Shown: positions 1 to 8,299 of the stretch, one piece after another
Layout of the letters: each line of letters begins with the position of its first letter
Numbering within the stretch: the first letter of the stretch is position 1
Origin: an endosymbiont of Galathealinum brachiosum
Lineage (GTDB): Bacteria; Pseudomonadota; Gammaproteobacteria; SZUA-229
Direction of reading: 5' to 3'
Assembly: GCA_003349885.1 (NCBI GenBank)
Contig: QFXC01000008.1
Location: 62,001 to 126,000 of the forward strand
DNA: 64,000 bases
Made by a program: the position numbers and the translations under genes
Notes under the pieces: generated by a model
What the model saw: the letters and a program-made list of their open reading frames with translations, nothing else
The model's database searches: none
Told to the model about the DNA's origin: nothing

Positions 1-635
1 ATGATCACTTTCTGCAGAGAAAATATAATGCCCAATAAATAAATGGGTAAAAAGTATATAACTGAGTGTATTGTAAAAAGAAAATATGTTGTACGGTAAG
101 CAATTTCATGTGAAGGTCTATGAATAATCATAGAAATAGCTAACATTATAATAAAAATAATAATTTGTTGTTTTATCGATAGCTCTATATAGAATAAAAA
201 TATAGGCGAAATTAAAAATATCACCATTATGAAAGGTATATACCAATAAGCTAATAGAGTGTTGCCAGTCCATAGATATTTTGAAAATAGTATAAGGCTA
301 TTAAATATAGTATTTGTTTCATAAATAAGATGATGAGGTTGTAGATCTAGAAAGCTTAAAATAAAGAAGAAGCCAATAAAGCTTAGTAATAAATATGGAA
401 TTAAAAGCGCTTTAGATTTTTTTACAATAAATCGTTTGTAGTTAAAGTTTTGGTAAAATACAAAGTGAAAGAAAAAGCCTGATATAAATACAAAAAATGA
501 CGTACCGCCAATAATTATATTTGCGATCATCATTTCCGGGATTGTATTATTCATACTCCACGGTTGAAAGGAGTGCCCAGCCACAATTAGAACAATAGCT
601 ATTGCTCTAAAATAACAGAAGTAATTTAATCTCAT
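1..635 (-). CDS. Acyltransferase 3 (OafA-like) membrane protein, 3' end outside window
   Basis: The reverse strand reads from an ATG at 633-635 with no stop to the window edge, giving about 211 residues. It starts MRLNYFCYFRAIAIVLIVAGHS, the usual opening of the acyltransferase 3 family, with the conserved Arg-Ala and the catalytic-type His in a first membrane helix (VAGHS). At least five hydrophobic helices follow. Known members transfer acetyl or other acyl groups to cell-surface sugars from the inner membrane. The gene sits next to an exopolysaccharide locus, so modification of that polymer is a reasonable guess, but a tRNA gene and terminator separate the two. The C-terminal part is not seen, so completeness cannot be judged. 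Confidence 0.8.
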   Translation of the reverse strand, partial: MRLNYFCYFRAIAIVLIVAGHSFQPWSMNNTIPEMMIANIIIGGTSFFVFISGFFFHFVFYQNFNYKRFIVKKSKALLIPYLLLSFIGFFFILSFLDLQPHHLIYETNTIFNSLILFSKYLWTGNTLLAYWYIPFIMVIFLISPIFLFYIELSIKQQIIIFIIMLAISMIIHRPSHEIAYRTTYFLFTIHSVIYFLPIYLLGIIFSLQKVI

Positions 636-831
636 TAGATATCCATGTCATATTTAAGTCATTTGGGCATACTACCCTAGATAATGTATTATAAAGAAAT
701 AATTAAATTGTTCTATATTAAGCCTCGGTTATTTATAATTGATTTAATTGCTAATCTATGAGGTTTAAGTTAGGAGAACTGGATCTAATGGGAATTAATT
801 TTATGTTATTACTTTTTATATAAAAAAATCA

Positions 832-860
832 TTGACGTAGTGGGATAAATTCTACATAAT
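832..860 (+). promoter_or_regulatory. Sigma-70 promoter of the tRNA-Arg gene
   Basis: TTGACG at 832-837 and CATAAT at 855-860 are separated by exactly 17 bases and differ from the consensus by one base each. A GC-rich stretch (cgccctc) lies just after the -10 box, as in stable-RNA promoters subject to stringent control. The tRNA begins 20 bases after the -10 box. Confidence 0.75.
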
Positions 861-879
861 TCACGCCCTCAGAAGATCA

Positions 880-956
880 GCGCCTGTAGCTCAGCTGGAT
901 AGAGTACTCGGCTACGAACCGAGCGGTCAGGGGTTCGAATCCCTTCAGGCGCACCA
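880..956 (+). tRNA. tRNA-Arg (anticodon ACG)
   Basis: A full cloverleaf can be drawn. The acceptor arms are GCGCCTG (880-886) and CAGGCGC (946-952), followed by discriminator A and an encoded CCA (954-956). The anticodon stem CTCGG/CCGAG encloses the loop CTACGAA, giving anticodon ACG at 914-916, read as ICG for CGU/CGC/CGA arginine codons. The T arm contains GGTTCGAATCC. The gene has its own promoter and terminator. tRNA genes are frequent integration sites, but I found no copy of its 3' end elsewhere in the window. Confidence 0.97.
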
Positions 957-960
957 TATA

Positions 961-997
961 AAAAAAGCCTCCCTAATTAATTAGGGAGGCTTTTTTA
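961..997 (+). terminator. Rho-independent terminator of tRNA-Arg
   Basis: A perfect inverted repeat AGCCTCCCTAA / TTAGGGAGGCT (966-976 and 981-991) with a TTAA loop is preceded by A residues and followed by a T run. It could work in both directions and so may also serve the convergent dehydrogenase gene. Confidence 0.9.
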
Positions 998-1097
998 TGT
1001 CGTGTATTAAATGAATTTGATGTGAGTCACGATATAAGCTATTTTAACAATAGTTCTTGGTCTTCAGGTTGGTCAAGAGCTGCTAATTAAGATATGT

Positions 1098-2390
1098 TTA
1101 TAAGCGACCATCTGCTTCACCTGCTTCTAGTAGATACTTGACGTCATATATAACAGAATTGTCTTTGCAGAGTGCTCTAAGTCCTTTTGCGCCCATTTCA
1201 GCAAATTCTTTATGGGCTACTGCAATAATAATCGTATCGTAATAACCTAACTTAGGTTCTTTGATGACATCTAGGCCATACTCGTTGATGGCATCCTGAG
1301 CATCCACCCAAGGGTCGTAAATATCTACATTTGCGTTATATGGTTTCAATTCACTTAAAATGTCGACTACTTTAGTATTTCTAAGGTCAGGACAGTTTTC
1401 TTTGAAAGCCAGACCTAAAACAAGAATGTTAGAATCGACAATATTAATTCGTTTTTTAGCCATTAATTGTGATGTCATAAGTACAACATGGGCGGCCATG
1501 TATTCATTGGTGTGGCGACTTGCAGGAATAATAGCAGGTTCAAAACCTGTTTCCTGAGCTTTGTGCACTAAATAGTAAGGGTCAACACCAATACAGTGAC
1601 CACCAACTAAGCCGGGTCTGAAGGGAAGGAAATTCCATTTAGTACCAGCAGCTTCTAGAACATCAAGTGTATCGATATTTAATCTTGAGAAGATTAAGGA
1701 AAGCTCATTAACAAGTGCGATATTTACATCTCGCTGCACATTTTCAATTACTTTAGCAGCTTCTGCTACTTTTAACGTGTTAGCCTTATAAGTACCTGCT
1801 GTAATGACTGATAAATATAATGAATCTACAAAATCAGCAGTATCAGGCGTAGATCCAGAAGTGATTTTAAGTATTTTAGTTACATGATGTTCTTTGTCGC
1901 CTGGATTGATTCGTTCAGGGCTATAACCAATAAAGAAATCTTGGTTGAATTTTAAATTAGAGGTTTTTTCTAATGCGGGTACACAAACTTCTTCAGTTGC
2001 ACCAGGATATACTGTTGATTCATATATTACGGTATCGTTATGTTTAAGAACCTTGCCTAATGCTAGGCTTGATTGAATTAAAGGTGTTAAATCTGGTTTT
2101 TTATTTTTATCGACAGGTGTAGGTACGGTGACTACGTAAACATTACAATCTGCTATTTTTTCTAGGTCAGCCGTATAACTGAGAGATTTAGGTGTTTTAA
2201 GTTCTTCTTCAGATACCTCTAAGGTACTGTCTTTCCCCAATAGCAACTCATCAATACGAGGATGATTAATATCATACCCAATAGTTTCGTATTTTTTGCC
2301 AAATTCGACGGCAAGAGGTAGACCTACATAACCAAGTCCAACTACACAAATCCGTGTATTTTCTAAATCAAACATTCTTAAAAGTCCCAT
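1098..2390 (-). CDS. Nucleotide-sugar dehydrogenase (UDP-GalNAc/GlcNAc 6-dehydrogenase, TviB/WbpO-like)
   Basis: This 430-residue protein oxidises a UDP-hexosamine to the uronic acid with NAD+, in the cytoplasm. The N-terminal Rossmann motif VVGLGYVGLPLA is at residues 16-27. The catalytic loop GGHCIGVDPYYL puts the nucleophilic Cys at residue 266, and a C-terminal UDP-binding domain follows. The pattern STVYPGATEE and the YKANTLKVAEAAKVIEN helix are typical of the TviB/WbpA/WbpO branch rather than of UDP-glucose dehydrogenase. The upstream ATG has no visible ribosome site. An internal ATG five codons later (2375) has GGGA upstream and may be the true start. It diverges from the initiating sugar transferase gene and probably supplies an aminouronic acid for the polymer. 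Confidence 0.9.
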   Translation of the reverse strand: MGLLRMFDLENTRICVVGLGYVGLPLAVEFGKKYETIGYDINHPRIDELLLGKDSTLEVSEEELKTPKSLSYTADLEKIADCNVYVVTVPTPVDKNKKPDLTPLIQSSLALGKVLKHNDTVIYESTVYPGATEEVCVPALEKTSNLKFNQDFFIGYSPERINPGDKEHHVTKILKITSGSTPDTADFVDSLYLSVITAGTYKANTLKVAEAAKVIENVQRDVNIALVNELSLIFSRLNIDTLDVLEAAGTKWNFLPFRPGLVGGHCIGVDPYYLVHKAQETGFEPAIIPASRHTNEYMAAHVVLMTSQLMAKKRINIVDSNILVLGLAFKENCPDLRNTKVVDILSELKPYNANVDIYDPWVDAQDAINEYGLDVIKEPKLGYYDTIIIAVAHKEFAEMGAKGLRALCKDNSVIYDVKYLLEAGEADGRL

Positions 2391-2570
2391 ATAATTTAAT
2401 ATTCAATTAATAATAACTGATGGAGGCGGGTGGAGCATTAAGTTTATGAAATAGTTTATGTAGAAGAAAGTAATATATTAGTTAAATGATAAAAAATTAG
2501 TTACAATGTGGTTTGTTATTTACAAAATCATATTGTCTCACATCATATATTAAGGAATTAATCACAAGCT

Positions 2571-3971
2571 ATGTTAAGGATATTTGGGCACTATATACCC
2601 ACAAGTATAGTTTTACTTATGATTATTGAACTAATAGTGCTTTTTATGTCTGTTTATGCAGGTGCCTATGCCCGTTTTTTTGATTCTTCTAACATCACTT
2701 CAGAACTTAGTTTATTGCAACCTATCAATATAAAGGCAGGTGTATTTGCTGCGATTATGTGGTTAAGCATGGTGGCAACAGGGCTACATGCTAGAAATAA
2801 TGTTGATGATTTTTCAGCCATAATGATCCGTATTTTCATTAGTTTTATCTTAGGATTAGCTTTAATTATTGCTACCTACTATATATACCCCAAGGTATTT
2901 TTAGGTCGTGGTGTCTTTGCTTTCTCATTAATAATTGCTTTTATTGGTATTCTATTTACACGGACACTATTTTATAAAATTGATAACCATAACGCATTTA
3001 AGCGTCGTTTATTAATCTTAGGCACTGGTAATAAAGGTAAAATGCTAGAAGGCTATAAAGACTATGCTATGAAAAGAGGTTATGACATAGCAGGTTTTAT
3101 AAATGTTGATCAAAATGAAGTGCTCATTAATCCAGATAATATCCTTACTATAGAATCTACCTTATTAGATCTTTGTATTGATAATGATATAAGTGAAATA
3201 GTACTAGCTATGGATGATAGACGCGTTGGTTTTCCTCTATCAGGCTTACTAGAATGCAAAATGAAAGGCATTGTAGTTCGTGAAATTTTAGATTCATTGG
3301 AGCGAATAACAGGACATATCGAATTAGATGCCTTGCATCCTAGTTCAGTTATCTTTTCTGACGGTTTTACAAACGCAGTATCTATCAGTTATATCAAGCG
3401 AATATTCGATGTCTTTGCTAGTTTATTGATTTTATTATTAGCCAGTCCAATTATTATAATTACAGCTTGTGCAATTTGGCTGAGTAGCTTTGGACGAGAC
3501 CCCATTTTTTATAGGCAGATACGCTTAGGCTTGTGTGATGCTCCTTTTGGTGTATTAAAATTTCGAAGTATGAAAACAGATGCTGAAAAAGATGGGGCTC
3601 AATTTGCCAGTAAAAATGATTCTCGAGTCACTATCATTGGTGCTTTCATAAGAAAAACACGAATTGATGAATTGCCTCAACTTTTTAATGTGCTTAAAGG
3701 TGATATGAGTTTTATCGGCCCACGACCTGAAAGACCTCAGTTCGTTTTAGGTTTTGAGCAATCTATACCTCATTATTCTTTGAGGCATACTGTAAAACCC
3801 GGTATAACGGGTTGGGCTCAAATTTGTTATCCATATGGTGATACTGAAGAAGATACAAAAAACAAGCTTCAATATGATTTGTACTACATCAAAAATTATA
3901 GCTTGTTCTTAGACATGAATATTTTATTTCAAACAGTTCAAGTCGTATTATTTGGTCAAGGAGCTAGGTAA
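2571..3971 (+). CDS. Initiating sugar-phosphate transferase (WcaJ/EpsB-type)
   Basis: This membrane enzyme loads the first sugar phosphate onto undecaprenyl phosphate, the first committed step of exopolysaccharide assembly. The N-terminal third has four hydrophobic helices. The middle (about residues 145-240) is a CoA-binding-like/Rossmann segment starting with LLILGTGNKGKML. The last 200 residues are the bacterial sugar transferase domain: a membrane anchor KRIFDVFASLLILLLASP, then KFRSMKTDAE, TRIDELPQLFNVLKGDMSFIGPRP and GITGWAQ. The length (466) and layout match the EpsB group found with exosortase A systems. It diverges from the dehydrogenase across 180 AT-rich bases that probably hold both promoters. 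Confidence 0.9.
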   Translation: MLRIFGHYIPTSIVLLMIIELIVLFMSVYAGAYARFFDSSNITSELSLLQPINIKAGVFAAIMWLSMVATGLHARNNVDDFSAIMIRIFISFILGLALIIATYYIYPKVFLGRGVFAFSLIIAFIGILFTRTLFYKIDNHNAFKRRLLILGTGNKGKMLEGYKDYAMKRGYDIAGFINVDQNEVLINPDNILTIESTLLDLCIDNDISEIVLAMDDRRVGFPLSGLLECKMKGIVVREILDSLERITGHIELDALHPSSVIFSDGFTNAVSISYIKRIFDVFASLLILLLASPIIIITACAIWLSSFGRDPIFYRQIRLGLCDAPFGVLKFRSMKTDAEKDGAQFASKNDSRVTIIGAFIRKTRIDELPQLFNVLKGDMSFIGPRPERPQFVLGFEQSIPHYSLRHTVKPGITGWAQICYPYGDTEEDTKNKLQYDLYYIKNYSLFLDMNILFQTVQVVLFGQGAR

Positions 3972-3990
3972 TTTTCTACTATAGCAATGG

Positions 3991-4749
3991 CTATTGTATT
4001 GATAATCGTGCTTTTAGAGGGTTATTACTAGTTCTTTTCCAATAAGTGACTTCACCATTTTTAAAATGTATTTCTGATTTTCCGTAATACCATATATCAC
4101 CTTTTATTTTAGTTGGTGACCCCTGAATAAAAATTACCTCTCCTAATGTAGATCCATATGAGAAATATTGATCAATTACAGTATCCTTTACATTAACGGG
4201 CTCTGCTTTATTGGTATTTATAGCAATTGGAGCTGCAATTTTTGTTTCTGTTATGTCATTAGAAGTATTGATTTGATCGTGAGTTTCGAGCATGTCATAT
4301 TCTGAATTATTTATTGCAACGTACATAGTTGTAGGCATAAGGATCAAAACAATTGCTGCATAAATGAGTTTTTTTGAAGATGATGTTTGTGTAGAGAGAG
4401 TAGTGCTCTTGTTTTGAGTCTTAGTATTTGTAGGTTTAGATGATGCCTCTTGTCTTGTTGTAGGCTCTTTATAAGCTTTATTGGTGTTTAAATCTTTAGA
4501 GTCTGTTTTAGGGGCCTCTGGTAGCTTATCAATAGGTAATGAGCCATGTTTACGATAATAAGTGCTTAATGCTTGATATGCATTATTAATGATCTTGATT
4601 TTTTCATCAGTCGAAGTTGTGTGTTCTATTTGCTTTTCAATTTTATCCGGGTGATATTTTTGGACGAGTAGCTTATAAGACTTGCGAACCTCTTTCCAAG
4701 AGCTGGTGGTTTTTAAACCAAGGGTTCTATAATGTTGGTTGAATTTCAT
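3991..4749 (-). CDS. J-domain (DnaJ-like) membrane-anchored protein
   Basis: Residues 1-65 form a J domain with the HPD tripeptide (YHPDKIE) needed to stimulate an Hsp70. A Ser/Thr/Lys-rich linker follows, then one membrane helix at about 128-146 (KLIYAAIVLILMPTTMYVAI). The C-terminal module (about 190-252) includes YGSTLGEVIFIQGSPTKIKGD and WYYGKSEIHFKNGEVTYW, an OmlA/SmpA-like pattern often found after such anchors. It would place the J domain in the cytoplasm and the C-terminal module in the periplasm. The gene is convergent with the sugar transferase and only 19 bases from it. Its partner Hsp70 and any role in polysaccharide export are unknown. Confidence 0.75.
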   Translation of the reverse strand: MKFNQHYRTLGLKTTSSWKEVRKSYKLLVQKYHPDKIEKQIEHTTSTDEKIKIINNAYQALSTYYRKHGSLPIDKLPEAPKTDSKDLNTNKAYKEPTTRQEASSKPTNTKTQNKSTTLSTQTSSSKKLIYAAIVLILMPTTMYVAINNSEYDMLETHDQINTSNDITETKIAAPIAINTNKAEPVNVKDTVIDQYFSYGSTLGEVIFIQGSPTKIKGDIWYYGKSEIHFKNGEVTYWKRTSNNPLKARLSIQ

Positions 4750-5204
4750 GTATTCGATAATGATTTAACATCAATAATTTTGACTGTGATTATATTATAG
4801 CATTGGCTACTAAAATAAAGAGGCATTAATATAAAACGAAATGATTATGTGCTGCATTTAGTGATTTGTAATGTATTGAGTTTGTACAGTCGATTTATAT
4901 AACAGAGCTTATTTTTAAGCAGGTTAGCTATAAATAAAATTGATACCTAATGACTTATATTATTTGAAATGTTAGCTATTAGGTCGTTGTTTTAGTTAAA
5001 TAAACATATTAATACTAGATTAAATTATATTTACTAATATTCATAACTAATAAATAACTTTTATATAGATTTATGAGCAAGTAGTTTGTAAAATACCATG
5101 TTCTTATCACGCTGATAGTTTGATTAAGGACAGATTGAATATTATATTCGTATATTGTAATAGTCTAATGTTTATAAGTTAAGGCATTTTAATGGAGAAA
5201 AAAA
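4750..5204. promoter_or_regulatory. AT-rich 455-base intergenic region upstream of the export genes
   Basis: There is no coding frame of note. The region separates the divergent J-domain gene and the polysaccharide export operon. A weak promoter candidate is TTGAAT (5135-5140), 17 bases, TAATAG (5158-5163). A ribosome site GGAGA lies just before the ATG at 5205. I saw no clear sigma-54 element or named operator. Confidence 0.35.
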
Positions 5205-5840
5205 ATGTATAGAGCCATATTGGCAGCTGTATCAACTTTTGTGTTATTTTTATTATTAACTGGATGCGCCTCAAATGCATATGTATCTGTAAATTCAGAA
5301 ACACTGAAAGAGTTAAACAGTGCAAAAACGGTACAAATTTATCATATCGGTGTTGATGATACGGTTAAAATTAATGTATGGCGAAATGCAGAGTTATCAG
5401 TAACTGTTCCTGTTAGACCTGATGGTAAGATTTCTATGCCACTTATTGGTGATATACGTGCAGCTGGAATGACACCTCAATCAGTCGCTACTAATATAGA
5501 AAAGAAATTACAAAATTTTGTTAGAGATCCAAATGTTACTATTATGGTTACTGGTTTGAAAAGCAACGAGTACTTAACTCGATTGCGTATAACTGGAGCT
5601 GTTAAAAATCCAAGTTCACTTAATTTTAGACAAGGTATGACGGTACTAGATGCCATCTTAGCCGCGGGAAGTGTAAATGATTTTGCAGCACCTAATAATA
5701 CTAAACTCTATCGTAAAATTAAAAATAGACCGCGTATCATTAATATTTATCTAGGCGATATTCTGTATAAAGGCGAATTGGAGACTAATATTGAATTAAG
5801 ACCAGGTGATATATTAACTGTACCTGAGCGTTTGTTTTAA
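5205..5840 (+). CDS. Polysaccharide export lipoprotein (Wza/EpsE-like)
   Basis: This 211-residue protein has a lipoprotein signal with lipobox LLTGC (Cys at about 21). The Poly_export domain follows: YHIGVDDTVKINVWRNAELSVTVPVRPDGKISMPLIGDI, an SLBB-like segment (LRITGAVKNPSSLNFRQGMTVLDAILAAGSV) and the ending LRPGDILTVPE. Such proteins form the periplasmic/outer-membrane channel for exopolysaccharide. The short length, without the long C-terminal helix of Wza, matches the exosortase A-associated export proteins. It is the first gene of a tight run of six (5205-11501) and has a good ribosome site. Confidence 0.9.
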   Translation: MYRAILAAVSTFVLFLLLTGCASNAYVSVNSETLKELNSAKTVQIYHIGVDDTVKINVWRNAELSVTVPVRPDGKISMPLIGDIRAAGMTPQSVATNIEKKLQNFVRDPNVTIMVTGLKSNEYLTRLRITGAVKNPSSLNFRQGMTVLDAILAAGSVNDFAAPNNTKLYRKIKNRPRIINIYLGDILYKGELETNIELRPGDILTVPERLF

Positions 5841-5856
5841 TCGTGGAGTTTAATAT

Positions 5857-7407
5857 ATGAATTTGCCAATTGAAGACGTTATTAAGTTAGTAATTGCAGA
5901 AGCATTTGCTCGTCGTTATATATTTTTTGTACTTTTTTTAATTATTAGTCTTACACTACTATCTGTTGGATCTGTTTGGCCTAAACGTTATTCAACATTT
6001 AGTATTATTCAGGCAAATGACAGCAATATTTTGCAGCCATTAATGAAAGGCACTGCCGTTGCAACCACTTCAACTGCTTATGTAAAAAATGCTGAAGAAA
6101 TTATCTATGGTGAGGAATTTTTAAACAAAATATTACCTCAGACTGATTGGTTAGTTACAAAACGTTCAGACATAGAATTAGCAGAAATCAAGAAAGATCT
6201 TAGACATAGGTTAAGTGTTAGAGGTATTGGAAACAATACTATAAAAATTGAATATCATGATACTGATCCGATGCAAGCATTTGTTATTACTAAAGGTGTT
6301 TCTGAATTATTTGTAAAGATGGGTGAAGAATCAAAAATAACTGAAAGTCAATCTGCTTATGATTTTATAGAAAAACAAGTTAATGAATATTTAGAAAAGC
6401 TAACAACGGTTGAAGAAACACTTAGAGAATTTAGATCAAATAATCCAGGAGCACGCCCCGGTTTAGAGACTGAAGTTTCCGGTAGAATCAGCCGAATCAC
6501 ATCAGATATAGAGAGAACGCGCTTAGAAATACGTGAAACAGAAATTAGGCGTGATTCACTGCAAAAACAATTATCTGGTGAAGCAGCAATTACAATAAGT
6601 CAATCAAGAGAAGGTCAGTATCGAGCTAAAATAGCAGATCTACAAACACGTCTTGAAAATTTAAGATTAGATTATAAAGATACTTATCCTGATATTGTAA
6701 GAATTAAACATCAAATTGAGGATCTTAAACAGTCTATGAAGAATGAAATGCTCGTGCGAGAAGAAGCTAAAAAACTTGCAGGGTCCACTAATTCTCAATA
6801 TGTTGATGAAGCTATATTACTTAATCCGTTGTATCAAAAATTACGTAGTGATGCTTCTACCACTCAGACTAAAATTGCTACATTACAAGCACGCATAACT
6901 GAATTAAGTAAAATGCTCAATAATGAATATAAACGAGCTAAAGAAATTCATGGAGGTGAAGCAACATTATCAAAGTTGACGCGTGATTATCAAGTGAATC
7001 AGGAAATCTATCAGGATCTTTTAAGAAGAATGGAAAAAGCCCGAGTTTCAAGAAACTTGGATAAAGAAAATCAAGGATTAACATTTAAAATTCAAGAACC
7101 AGCTAAAATACCTTTAATACCAACAGGTATTCGTTTTTTGCATTTTATGGTAGCTGGTTTAGCGCTTGGTATAACTGCGCCCTTCGCTTTAATCTTCATT
7201 ATGTTGCAGGTAGATCCACGTTTAAGATTTTCTAGAGTCATACAAGCTGAAATGGAAATACCTGTTCTCGCAGAGATACCAATGATTACAACTAAAAAAG
7301 AAGATCGTAGCTTAAAAGTCAGTTTAGTTATCTTATTATTTGGTTTTTGCATTATATTATTTATATATGGTTATGTTGGTTGGATTAAATATACGGGGCA
7401 AATGTAA
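5857..7407 (+). CDS. Polysaccharide chain-length determinant (Wzz/EpsF-like, exosortase A-associated type)
   Basis: This 516-residue inner-membrane co-polymerase has a first membrane helix at about 21-40 (YIFFVLFLIISLTLLSVGSVW) and a long periplasmic coiled-coil part, about 160-400, rich in E, R, K and L. Near the second half lie a proline-rich stretch QEPAKIPLIPTGIRFLHF and a second helix. A third hydrophobic helix is at about 485-505. The kinase domain is not fused but encoded by the next gene. Family members set polymer length and contact the export channel. Its stop codon overlaps the next start (TAATG), which implies translational coupling. Confidence 0.9.
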   Translation: MNLPIEDVIKLVIAEAFARRYIFFVLFLIISLTLLSVGSVWPKRYSTFSIIQANDSNILQPLMKGTAVATTSTAYVKNAEEIIYGEEFLNKILPQTDWLVTKRSDIELAEIKKDLRHRLSVRGIGNNTIKIEYHDTDPMQAFVITKGVSELFVKMGEESKITESQSAYDFIEKQVNEYLEKLTTVEETLREFRSNNPGARPGLETEVSGRISRITSDIERTRLEIRETEIRRDSLQKQLSGEAAITISQSREGQYRAKIADLQTRLENLRLDYKDTYPDIVRIKHQIEDLKQSMKNEMLVREEAKKLAGSTNSQYVDEAILLNPLYQKLRSDASTTQTKIATLQARITELSKMLNNEYKRAKEIHGGEATLSKLTRDYQVNQEIYQDLLRRMEKARVSRNLDKENQGLTFKIQEPAKIPLIPTGIRFLHFMVAGLALGITAPFALIFIMLQVDPRLRFSRVIQAEMEIPVLAEIPMITTKKEDRSLKVSLVILLFGFCIILFIYGYVGWIKYTGQM

Positions 7408-8276
7408 TGAGTAAGATAGAAGAAGCATTAAATAAAGCTAAAAAGTCTCGTGAAAAAGGTTTAACGGCATATAAAGGTAATTTAAAAGCATCAGATATTA
7501 GTGAATTGGTGTCACCTGATACTATGGGTGGTGAAGTTTTGAGAAAGTCTGCTGCGCAAGATATAGCTTTAATGGATAGTGGTGATGAACTGAATGATGA
7601 TAGCCTTTCAGAATTAAAAGTTATTTATTCTGGAATGCAAGATAATAAAATAGCCAACACGTATCGTGACTTACGTACAAAACTTATTCAGAAAAATAAA
7701 GGAAAAAACTTTATTATTATGGTTACTACATGTAATGCTGGTGAAGATACTGCATTAACATCACTTAATATTTCAGCTGCTTTTTCATTTGATGAAAGTA
7801 AAACTTCATTGTTAATCGATTGTAATTTAAATAATCCAAAACTTGACGATTTATTGAAAATGAATGCAGATGCAGGTTTAACTGATTACCTTGAAAATGA
7901 ATCTATTGAGGTTAATAAAATAGTACATAAAACAGGTATAAAGCGCCTTAAAGTAATACCGGCAGGTACATCACGAGAAACAGCTACAGAATACTTTACG
8001 TCGTTACGAATGAGAAAATTAATGAGTGATCTATTACATAGATATGATGATAGATATATCTTTATAGATGCAGCACCTATTACTGAATCTGCTGATACTC
8101 GTATTCTTGTTGATTTATGTGATTATGTAATATTAGTTGTACCTTATGGAGTTACCACAAAAGGTAAAATTGAAGAGGCTAAAGAAGCAATTGATAAGGA
8201 TAAAATGCTAGGTGTTGTATTTAATAATGTGCCCAAAATACCTAAATTTAGGATGCCTAAAGTTTTTAGTTTTTAG
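7407..8276 (+). CDS. CpsD/CapB-type kinase-like ATPase with a degenerate Walker A motif
   Basis: The N-terminus MSKIEEALNKAKKSREKG and the fold match exosortase A-associated tyrosine autokinases, which work with the chain-length protein. Where the family has GEGK(S/T), this protein reads AGEDTALTS (residues 111-119): the ATP-binding Lys is replaced by Thr115 and the next Ser/Thr by Ala116. The Walker A' motif is LLIDCNLNNP instead of the common LLIDaDLrrP. The Walker B-like segment YIFIDAAPITESADT is kept. The C-terminus (PKFRMPKVFSF) has no tyrosine cluster. The protein may therefore be a structural rather than catalytic partner. The gene is coupled to 5857-7407. Confidence 0.8.
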   Translation: MSKIEEALNKAKKSREKGLTAYKGNLKASDISELVSPDTMGGEVLRKSAAQDIALMDSGDELNDDSLSELKVIYSGMQDNKIANTYRDLRTKLIQKNKGKNFIIMVTTCNAGEDTALTSLNISAAFSFDESKTSLLIDCNLNNPKLDDLLKMNADAGLTDYLENESIEVNKIVHKTGIKRLKVIPAGTSRETATEYFTSLRMRKLMSDLLHRYDDRYIFIDAAPITESADTRILVDLCDYVILVVPYGVTTKGKIEEAKEAIDKDKMLGVVFNNVPKIPKFRMPKVFSF

Positions 8277-8299
8277 TCATAGTTCAGGGAAAAAATACT

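Noticed and set aside
880-956. tRNA-Arg as a proven island attachment site
   Set aside because: I found no repeated copy of the tRNA 3' end and no integrase gene in the window, so integration there is only a possibility.
1360-1557. Plus-strand open frame inside the dehydrogenase gene
   Set aside because: It is antisense to a clear gene, and its translation shows no domain. The same holds for the other short frames inside called genes.
3981-3995. Small hairpin between the sugar transferase and J-domain genes as a terminator
   Set aside because: The stem (ATAGC/GCTAT) has only five pairs and no T run.
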